Assembly: GCA_002353555.1 (NCBI GenBank)
Contig: DEJO01000046.1
Coordinates: forward strand, 1-33,617
From: Prevotella sp. UBA2746
GTDB lineage: Bacteria > Bacteroidota > Bacteroidia > Bacteroidales > Bacteroidaceae
Length of the DNA: 33,617 nt
Direction: 5' to 3'
Shown here: positions 5,519 through 11,846 of the stretch, piece after piece
Layout: each line of letters opens with the position of its first letter
Position numbering within the stretch: the stretch's first letter is position 1
Position numbers and translations under genes: made by a program
Notes under the pieces: generated by a model
Databases searched by the model: none
What the model saw: only the letters and a program-made list of their open reading frames with translations
Told to the model about the DNA's origin: nothing

Positions 5519-8275
5519 TCATTGACGACACGCCTTTTTCACAAGGCGAGCGAGCTCGCCCAAGAGGAAGACGGAGGATGTGCAGACGACGATGAGCAGC
5601 CAGTCGGTCAAGGTCAGGGGCGTGACGCTGAACATCCTGCCGCCAAACTGGACGATGAGCAGCTGACCGGCGAAGATGAGCAGCACGATGAAGAGGAACT
5701 CACGGCACTCAGACAGGCGGTGGAAGGCGCTCCTGCCCGTGAGGAAAGCCTTGGCGTTGAACAGGTTCCAGAACTGCAACATCACGAAGACGGTGAAGAA
5801 AAGGCTCTGTTCGCGCAGCGTGAAGCCCTTGCCGGAATGACTCACGGCGGAATGGATGCCGGAAAGGGGCTCGCCGGGAGTGCTCTCGAAGAGGAAGAAG
5901 AGCACCAGCAGCACGGCAGAGAGCGCTATGCCTACGCCGAAGATGAACAGCTTCATGGGCCGGCTGATGATAAACCGGCGACGGTCGCGGGGACGCTCCT
6001 TCATCACAGACTCCGAAGGAGGCAGCGAGGCCAGCGCCATAGCCGCAAAGGTGTCCATGATGAGGTTCACCCAAAGCATCTGGGTAACGGTCAGGGGCGA
6101 CTGAGTGTCGAAGAGGGCGCCGACGAAGACTATCAGGCATGCCACCACGTTGACGGTCATCTGGAAGAGGATGAAACGCTGGATGTTGCGATAGAGCGAA
6201 CGGCCCCACATCACGGCCCTGCCTATGCTGGAGAAGGAGTTGTCGATGATAGTGATGTCGGAGGCTTCCTTGGCTACCGACGTGCCGTCGCCCATCGACA
6301 AGCCTACGTGAGCCACCTTCAGCGCAGGAGCGTCGTTGGTGCCGTCGCCGGTGACGGCTACCACCTCACCCCTTGCCTGCAACGCCTCTACCAGCCGCTT
6401 CTTGTCCATCGGACGCGCACGCGCTATCACCTTCAGGTCTTTTGCCCGTTCGCGCAACTCCTCGTCGCTCAGGGCGGCAAGCTCAGGTCCGGTAATGAAA
6501 GAGGATGATTCTTCATTCTTCATCCTGCATTCTTCATTTACCACGCCCACCTGCCGCGCTATCTCCGCAGCGGTTCCGATGGTGTCGCCCGTGACAATCT
6601 TCACGTCGATGCCGGCATCGAGACACTCGCGGACAGCCCCCGGAACATCGGGACGCACCGGGTCGCTGATGGCTACAAGGGCTTGGAGCATGTCTCCCTC
6701 GGCAAACGCCAGCGTGCGCATCGCCTTCGACTGCCATTCAGCCAGCTTACGGTTGCAACGCTCACGCTCTTCTTCGCTGAGCCGGCACTTCGACAGCACA
6801 ATCTCTGGCGCACCCTTGAGGAAAGTCCTTGCCTTGCAAGCGGCCTCCGGTCGAGCGGAAGGTTGAAGGTTGACGGTTGAAGGCTGAGCGGTCTTGCCTT
6901 GCAAGCTGCCCAAGGTCGGGCGGACGGTGGTAGTCATGTATTTGCGCTCGGTGTTGAACGGCTCCTGAGCGACGATTTCCACCTGGCGGCGCAGCTCCTG
7001 ATAATCGGCTCCCTGCTCTCTCAGCCACAACAACAAGGCACCCTCCGTAGGGTTACCGATGACTTCGCCACCAGACAGCTCGGCTGTCGAGTTCACGGCG
7101 ATATTCTGATATAATGAAAGCCTGCCCCCATCCTCTCCCTCTGGGAGGGGTTGGGGATGGGCTACAACGAACATCTCTTCCACGGTCATGCGGTTCTGCG
7201 TAAGGGTGCCCGTCTTGTCTGTACAGATTACCGTGGCGGCACCCATCGTCTCGCAGGCATGCATCTTGCGCACCAGGTTGTTGGTCTTGAGCATGCGGCG
7301 CATGCTGTAGGCAAGGCTCAGCGTTACTGCCATAGGCAGCCCTTCGGGAACGGCAACGACGATGAGCGTTACGGCTATCATGACGGTCTGGAGCACATAG
7401 GCGATGAAGCTGACAAGACTGAACGGCTCGGTCAGGAGGAAGTCGGCAAGACGTGCCACCACGACGAGCGAGGCGATGAGGTAGGACAACTTGGAAATAA
7501 GACTGCCAAGACGCTCCAGCTGCTCGTTGAGCGGCGTCTTCACGCTGTCGTCTATCTGAGCTGCCGTGAACACCTTGCCGTTCTCCGTAGCATCACCCAC
7601 ATGGTCTACCTGGAAGATGCCGTAGCCTTCCATCACCTTCGTGCCGCGCAGCACGATATGGGCGGGATAAGTAGTCCCATCCACACTAACGTCCTGCCCT
7701 CCCTCTTCAGGGTGGAGACTGAGGGAGGCTTCTTCTGGGCCGGGACAGAGGGGGGCTTTCTCGGCAACAGGCTCACCCGTAAGGCTCGACTCGTCGACCA
7801 TGAGCGTAGTAGACTCTATGAGGGTGCCGTCGGCAGGTATCTCCATACCCGTCTCCAGACGCACGATGTCGCCCACGACAACCTCACGCTTGGCTATCTG
7901 GTGCCACTCGCCGTTACGGAACACCTGAACGGGTTCGTCGTCGTTGACCTGGTTGAGAAGTGCAAACTCACGGTCTGCCTTATATTCGAAAAGGAATGCA
8001 AGACCTGTTGCCAGGAGGATGGCGATGAAGATGCCGACGGGCTCGAAGAAGACCGCATGCCCTTCACCGAGTGCAAGGAATTCATAGAAGCTGATGCCGA
8101 TGCTGAGAACGCCGGCAACGAGGAGGATGACGATGAGCGGATCGGAGAACTTTGCCAGGAACTTGCGCCACAGCGGTTCACGTTGAGGTGGTGTCAGCAC
8201 GTTTTCACCATACTGCCGCCTGCTTTCTGCCACTTGTCCGTCGGTCAATCCCGCATATTGTTGTTTTTTTCCCAT
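5519..8275 (-). CDS. Calcium-translocating P-type ATPase, PMCA type
   Basis: This 918-residue protein is an inner-membrane cation pump of the P2B/PMCA-like class. Visible elements in order are the actuator loop SSLTGEPVAEK (near 165), the M4 ion site VPEGLPMAVTLSLAYSMRRM, the phosphorylation motif DKTGTLTQNRMT with Asp353, KGAPEIVL of the nucleotide domain, TGDGTNDAPAL of the hinge, and the M6 site NLIMDTFAAMALAS. A cation-ATPase C-terminal domain with further membrane helices follows. Calcium is the usual substrate of this class, inferred here. Compared with the usual domain plan it has four low-complexity inserts, at about residues 174-195, 372-385, 457-483 and 579-590, all derived from repeat-like DNA and listed separately. 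All keep the frame. The promoter is at 8300-8330. The AsmA-like gene follows after 24 bases. Confidence 0.95.
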   Translation of the reverse strand: MGKKQQYAGLTDGQVAESRRQYGENVLTPPQREPLWRKFLAKFSDPLIVILLVAGVLSIGISFYEFLALGEGHAVFFEPVGIFIAILLATGLAFLFEYKADREFALLNQVNDDEPVQVFRNGEWHQIAKREVVVGDIVRLETGMEIPADGTLIESTTLMVDESSLTGEPVAEKAPLCPGPEEASLSLHPEEGGQDVSVDGTTYPAHIVLRGTKVMEGYGIFQVDHVGDATENGKVFTAAQIDDSVKTPLNEQLERLGSLISKLSYLIASLVVVARLADFLLTEPFSLVSFIAYVLQTVMIAVTLIVVAVPEGLPMAVTLSLAYSMRRMLKTNNLVRKMHACETMGAATVICTDKTGTLTQNRMTVEEMFVVAHPQPLPEGEDGGRLSLYQNIAVNSTAELSGGEVIGNPTEGALLLWLREQGADYQELRRQVEIVAQEPFNTERKYMTTTVRPTLGSLQGKTAQPSTVNLQPSARPEAACKARTFLKGAPEIVLSKCRLSEEERERCNRKLAEWQSKAMRTLAFAEGDMLQALVAISDPVRPDVPGAVRECLDAGIDVKIVTGDTIGTAAEIARQVGVVNEECRMKNEESSSFITGPELAALSDEELRERAKDLKVIARARPMDKKRLVEALQARGEVVAVTGDGTNDAPALKVAHVGLSMGDGTSVAKEASDITIIDNSFSSIGRAVMWGRSLYRNIQRFILFQMTVNVVACLIVFVGALFDTQSPLTVTQMLWVNLIMDTFAAMALASLPPSESVMKERPRDRRRFIISRPMKLFIFGVGIALSAVLLVLFFLFESTPGEPLSGIHSAVSHSGKGFTLREQSLFFTVFVMLQFWNLFNAKAFLTGRSAFHRLSECREFLFIVLLIFAGQLLIVQFGGRMFSVTPLTLTDWLLIVVCTSSVFLLGELARLVKKACRQ
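6508..6540 (-). repeat. Repeat-like insert 4 in the ATPase gene
   Basis: The plus strand reads attcttcattcttcatcctg followed by cattcttcattta. This is a degenerate 8-base ATTCTTC(A) repeat of the kind common between genes in Bacteroidota. It is translated in frame as EECRMKNEESS just before SFITGPELAALSDEE of the ATPase P domain. Confidence 0.6.
6828..6906 (-). repeat. Insert 3 in the ATPase gene: 7-base tandem repeat flanked by 14-base direct repeats
   Basis: The 14-mer CTTGCCTTGCAAGC occurs at 6828-6841 and again, identical, at 6893-6906. Between them lie 51 bases with a 7-base tandem repeat (ggttgaa, ggttgac, ggttgaa, ggctgag). The two 14-mers are 65 bases apart, so they are read in different frames: as SLQGKT on the N-terminal side and as ACKAR on the other. 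The insert encodes roughly TAQPSTVNLQPSARPEA, low-complexity sequence between YMTTTVRP and TFLKGAPEIV. Confidence 0.75.
7121..7161 (-). repeat. Insert 2 in the ATPase gene: CCCTCTGGGAGGG-type palindromic element
   Basis: The plus strand reads cctgcccccatcctctccct followed by ctgggaggggttggggatgg. The arms CTCTCCC and GGGAGGG can pair around TCT, with flanking C-runs facing G-runs. It is translated as AHPQPLPEGEDGGR at about residues 372-385, just after DKTGTLTQNRMTVEEMFVV. PQPLPEGE-type peptides are the usual translation of such dispersed palindromic elements. Confidence 0.7.
7692..7756 (-). repeat. Insert 1 in the ATPase gene: GC-rich repeat-like element
   Basis: A purine-rich stretch on the plus strand (ccctccctcttcagggtgga, then gactgagggaggcttcttct) is read on the minus strand as PLCPGPEEASLSLHPEEGGQ. 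It sits in the actuator domain between TGEPVAEKA and YPAHIVLRGTKV, a place where the family has a short variable loop. The base composition is unlike the surrounding coding DNA. Confidence 0.55.
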
Positions 8276-8299
8276 AAGAGTCTCTGCCTTTTATGGGTG

Positions 8300-8330
8300 C
8301 AAAGATACGATTAAGTGAGCACAAATCAAA
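8300..8330 (-). promoter_or_regulatory. Promoter of the calcium ATPase gene
   Basis: On the minus strand TTTG (8330-8327), 19 bases, then TATCTTTG (8307-8300) match the Bacteroidota housekeeping consensus TTTG-N19-TAnnTTTG. The ATG at 8275 follows about 25 bases downstream of the -7 box. Confidence 0.75.
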
Positions 8331-8358
8331 AGGAATACTTATTTTCCTTTTGATTTGT
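8321..8358. promoter_or_regulatory. 15-base perfect inverted repeat over the ATPase -33 box
   Basis: ACAAATCAAAAGGAA (8321-8335) and TTCCTTTTGATTTGT (8344-8358) are perfect complements around the 8-base loop TACTTATT. The left arm contains the CAAA that forms the -33 box of the ATPase promoter. It could be an operator, a terminator for the TonB receptor gene, or both. No clear U-tract follows it in the receptor's direction. Confidence 0.65.
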
Positions 8359-8437
8359 CGAACGCAAGTATCTAAGACACAGAGATAACAACACTTTCGT
8401 GAAGCCAAAGGGCAGACGAAACGTGCTTGATGCCTGC

Positions 8438-10855
8438 TTAGAAATGCAACTTCACGTCTACGCCTAATTGTATGCTGTTGCCTTTCTGGGCATAATGCGA
8501 ACTGGCAGACTCTTCCTTGATGGGGAAGGCAAAGGTGTTGTATTTCGTATTTGTCAGGTTGCGACCCCAAAAGGACAGCATGCCGGAGAGTTTAGACAGC
8601 TGCCAGTTCAGGTCGACATGAGCACCCAACAGGGCGTAGAACTTCTGCGCATAGAGGTTCTGCACGTCCCAGTAGCTCTTTCCCTGTCCCGTGACATTGG
8701 CACCCACGACGATGCTGGGCAGCGACACGAGAGCCGTCCTGAAACGGTAGTCGGCAGAGGCCGAGAAGGTATGTGCCGGCACGAAAGGCACCCGCTTGTC
8801 TTTGTAGTCAACGACGAAGACGGAGCCGTCTTCTGCCGTTTCCTCGTCCTTGTAGTCTTTGAAGGCTGCATGGGTATAGCCGTAGCTCAGCGAATAGCTC
8901 AGGGCGTTGTCAAGGAGACGGCCTCGCAAGGCAACCTCAGCTCCGCAACTGTAGCTCTTTCCGGCATTGACCATAGCCCGTCCGTAACCGTAGTTGCCAG
9001 CCATCATGGTGAGCTGCTGGTTGCGAATCTGCATGTAGTAGGCAGCCACATCGGCATGAAGGGCATCGCCCAAGAGGTTCAGATGTGCACCCACCTCATA
9101 GTTCCACGACGTTTCGGGCTTGTAGGAAATGGTGTTGATGATGTCCGAATACGCCTCATCGTCGTGGGGAATATCGTAGCTGCGGCTGCTGACGATGTTG
9201 CGGTATTGCGGGTCGTCCATCTCTGTGCGGAGCACGTCGCTGAACATCTGGATGTTATATCCGCCTGCACGATAGCCCTTGCTGACGGTGGCATAGATGT
9301 TGCTGCCGCGGTTGCCGAACTGGTAGCTGACACCCAACTTAGGCAGCAGCTGGTTGTAGTCGCTCGTATGGTGGCGGCTAAGTGCAGAGGTGAGGGCATT
9401 GGTAGCCTCCTGACCGAAGGCATTCACCGTGACGGCTGTGATAGCCATCGTTTCGAAGTCTATCTGAGCGTGGCTGTAGTCGTAGCGCAAGCCGAGGGTA
9501 ACCTTCAGGCGGTCGGTGAGGTTGAGGTTGGACTCATGGAAGACGGCAAAGTTGGAGGAGGGTGTACGGAACAAGCCCGGCACGTCCATGAAGGCGCTCA
9601 CCTTGACGCCTCCCATGCGCTCAATCTGTTCGGGTGTCATGCGGCGGAGCATGGCGTTGTACATTGCCGTGTAGATACCGTTGCTGATAGGGTCTGTGAC
9701 CGCCGTGCCGAAATGGACGGGAGCGGTAGTCTTCAGCCATTCGTAAGAGCCGAACATGCCGAGCGTCCAATGCCACATCCCTGTTTGTCCCTTCAGGGCG
9801 AGTTCCTGAGTGAGCCCGTTCTTCAGCTGGTGCTGCTCCAGCCAGTTCACGTCACGCGGACTATAGTCGATGTCCATCAGCATGTAGTCGCGCAAATACT
9901 GGTAGGAGGTGCTGGAAGTAAGCTCATAGCCGTTGCCGCGGTAGTTGATGTTGAGCCCTGTGTTCAGCAGGTTGCGACGGTAGGAGTTGCGAAGGTTGGT
10001 GTTGTAGTCGGCAGTCTCGCCACTCTCCCTGTCCAGCAATCCGTAAGGAAAGGCATGCTGGTTGACATACTGGTAGTCTGCTATCACGTCTAACGACAAC
10101 CGGCTCGTGGGACGGAACATGAGACGTGCCTTGCCGCCAGCCTCGTTGAAGTCGTCGGCACGGCTGTTGTCGTAGGCATTCTTCAGGAAGCCGTTCTGAC
10201 CGTCGTAGAAACCGGCAAGCGAGAAAGCGAACTTATCGCTCACCTTACCGTAGTGGGCAACTTCAGCCTTGCGCCAGAAATGCGTTCCGAGACTGAGGCT
10301 GACATCGGTACCCTGATAGTCGAAGGGGTTCTTGGAGTAGAGGCGGATGAGTCCTCCCTCTGTATTCATGCCGTAGAGGGTGCCTTGCGGACCACGCAAC
10401 ACATCGACACGGTCTATTTCGTACAGGTGGAAATTGAATGCGGTCTTGTTCTGTATCGGCATACCGTCGACATAGATGCCCATGACGGGACTGTTGATGC
10501 GTGAGCCTATGCCGCGCACATATATAGAAGAGGTAAGTCGGCTGCCATAGGCAGGCATGACGAAAGAGGGCACGTAAACAGAAAGGTCGCGCAAGTCTCG
10601 TGCCTGCATGCTACGCAAGTCGCTCTGCGAGAAGGAGGTCGATGCCAACGACTGCAGACGGAGCCGGAAAGCTTCCTTGGGCTGAGAAACCACCACTACC
10701 TCGTCGATGTCAAAGACGCGGGAGGTGTCTGCCATCAATCCCGGCTCTGCAACGACAGGCTTCTTGTTATCTGTCTTTACCAAACGTCCCTCAGCAAAAC
10801 CGTTGGCTATCACACTTACGGAGAGGATAGCCGCTAAAAACAATCTTTTTAACAT
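8438..10855 (-). CDS. TonB-dependent outer-membrane receptor, 805 aa
   Basis: The protein starts MLKRLFLAAILSVSVIANGF, a signal peptide probably cut near AEG. A TonB-box-like segment IDEVVVVS lies at about residues 50-57. The plug domain follows (SIYVRGIGSRINSPVMGIYV, then RVDVLRGPQGTLYG and GLIRLYSKNP). The remaining 600 residues are a 22-strand-type barrel ending in IQLGVDVKLHF, with the C-terminal Phe expected of outer-membrane proteins. There is no N-terminal carboxypeptidase-like domain and no SusD partner nearby, so it is of the siderophore/vitamin type rather than a glycan SusC. The substrate cannot be told from sequence. It has its own promoter at 10877-10907. The next gene downstream, the ATPase, also has its own promoter, so this is probably monocistronic. 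Confidence 0.93.
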   Translation of the reverse strand: MLKRLFLAAILSVSVIANGFAEGRLVKTDNKKPVVAEPGLMADTSRVFDIDEVVVVSQPKEAFRLRLQSLASTSFSQSDLRSMQARDLRDLSVYVPSFVMPAYGSRLTSSIYVRGIGSRINSPVMGIYVDGMPIQNKTAFNFHLYEIDRVDVLRGPQGTLYGMNTEGGLIRLYSKNPFDYQGTDVSLSLGTHFWRKAEVAHYGKVSDKFAFSLAGFYDGQNGFLKNAYDNSRADDFNEAGGKARLMFRPTSRLSLDVIADYQYVNQHAFPYGLLDRESGETADYNTNLRNSYRRNLLNTGLNINYRGNGYELTSSTSYQYLRDYMLMDIDYSPRDVNWLEQHQLKNGLTQELALKGQTGMWHWTLGMFGSYEWLKTTAPVHFGTAVTDPISNGIYTAMYNAMLRRMTPEQIERMGGVKVSAFMDVPGLFRTPSSNFAVFHESNLNLTDRLKVTLGLRYDYSHAQIDFETMAITAVTVNAFGQEATNALTSALSRHHTSDYNQLLPKLGVSYQFGNRGSNIYATVSKGYRAGGYNIQMFSDVLRTEMDDPQYRNIVSSRSYDIPHDDEAYSDIINTISYKPETSWNYEVGAHLNLLGDALHADVAAYYMQIRNQQLTMMAGNYGYGRAMVNAGKSYSCGAEVALRGRLLDNALSYSLSYGYTHAAFKDYKDEETAEDGSVFVVDYKDKRVPFVPAHTFSASADYRFRTALVSLPSIVVGANVTGQGKSYWDVQNLYAQKFYALLGAHVDLNWQLSKLSGMLSFWGRNLTNTKYNTFAFPIKEESASSHYAQKGNSIQLGVDVKLHF

Positions 10856-10876
10856 AATCTAAGTCATTTACGGCTG

Positions 10877-10907
10877 CAAAAGTACGAAGAAATTCATGCC
10901 TGCACAA
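10877..10907 (-). promoter_or_regulatory. Promoter of the 805-aa TonB receptor gene
   Basis: On the minus strand TTG (10907-10905), 20 bases, then TACTTTTG (10884-10877) match the Bacteroidota consensus. The -7 box is 21 bases before the ATG at 10855. Confidence 0.65.
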
Positions 10908-10910
10908 TCC

Positions 10911-11846
10911 CTATTTATTATGATTTCGATACTTGCCGACGGCAAACCATACGTAAGCAACCAAGAGGGGGTAGCCGACATAATATAAGGTACTGATGCT
11001 AAAGAGGATATAATTGAACGCACAGACTGCCGCCAAACGCATGAGGTAGGAAACGGAAGCGTTGAAGGACAGACAGCGGCGCACCTCGTCAACAGCGGCT
11101 ATACCCACAATCAGCATCAGCCATACCGACGTGAGGAACAACGCCAGGAGCAAAGGCTGTTCGAAGGGATTGAGCGAAGGATGGAAGTAGAACTCGCGCC
11201 ATGCTTCGGGTGCGAAGAGCTGGATGCTGGCGTAGAAGGTGGCAGCGGCGGCGACGATGAGTGCCAGCGCCATCGGATAAGGCGACGGGATGTCGTTGAA
11301 GTGCACGATCTTGTCACTATGCTGCCGCATCCGCCGATAGAAATAGGCTGCCGCCATGAGACTGATGATGAGGAGGAAATAGATGAGATGACGGTCGGAG
11401 AAGGTGGAGATGAACTGCGAGATGGGGTCGTCGGGGTCTACCTTCTTCAACATCTGCGACTCCTGAATCCATCCGAACTCATAGTTCTCCGTCGCCAACT
11501 TCACCCACACCGAATCGACGGCATCGTCGGGCAGGATGCGGATGTCCGCAACAACCATGCGCTTGCCTTTCTTCACGGCAAACGAGTCGGTAGGCATGCC
11601 CGTGAGCAACTCTTCCGGCTGCTGCTTCAGGAGATTCAGCGAGTCGGCACGCACGATGAAGTTGAAGTTCTCAGAGAAATGATGCTGATGCAGGAAGCTG
11701 ATAGAGTCTTGCTGCTCAGCGGTCAGCGTGTCGGCAATCTGCAGCGTGTCGCGGAACTGAAAACGCGAGGGCGTGCGGTCACGGTAGCAACTACACATCA
11801 TCGCAACAAGGACAAACAAGGACAACAGGTTTCTACTATTCAGCAT
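10911..11846 (-). CDS. Lipoprotein-type membrane protein of unknown function, 311 aa
   Basis: The N-terminus MLNSRNLLSLFVLVAMMCSC looks like a lipoprotein signal with a candidate lipid-attachment Cys at 18 or 20. Residues 20-150 form a soluble domain with an SH3-like segment (VVADIRILPDD, then ENYEFGWIQESQMLKKV). Five hydrophobic segments follow, near residues 153-171, 190-210, 228-250, 262-281 and 285-303. A lipoprotein signal plus several membrane helices is unusual; the first segment may simply be an uncleaved anchor. I do not recognise a family. The start overlaps the end of the U32 gene by 11 bases, so translation is probably coupled, and metA lies upstream in the same run. Whether it shares a pathway with them is unknown. 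Confidence 0.75.
   Translation of the reverse strand: MLNSRNLLSLFVLVAMMCSCYRDRTPSRFQFRDTLQIADTLTAEQQDSISFLHQHHFSENFNFIVRADSLNLLKQQPEELLTGMPTDSFAVKKGKRMVVADIRILPDDAVDSVWVKLATENYEFGWIQESQMLKKVDPDDPISQFISTFSDRHLIYFLLIISLMAAAYFYRRMRQHSDKIVHFNDIPSPYPMALALIVAAAATFYASIQLFAPEAWREFYFHPSLNPFEQPLLLALFLTSVWLMLIVGIAAVDEVRRCLSFNASVSYLMRLAAVCAFNYILFSISTLYYVGYPLLVAYVWFAVGKYRNHNK

Noticed and set aside
3551..6508. 985-codon open frame on the plus strand, antisense to the AsmA-like and ATPase genes
   Set aside because: It crosses two well-supported genes and their junction. Its product is low-complexity His/Leu/Val/Gly-rich sequence with no domain, as expected of an antisense shadow of GC-biased codons.
8468..10093. 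541-codon plus-strand frame opposite the first TonB receptor
   Set aside because: Same reasoning: the receptor on the minus strand is complete and the antisense product is featureless.
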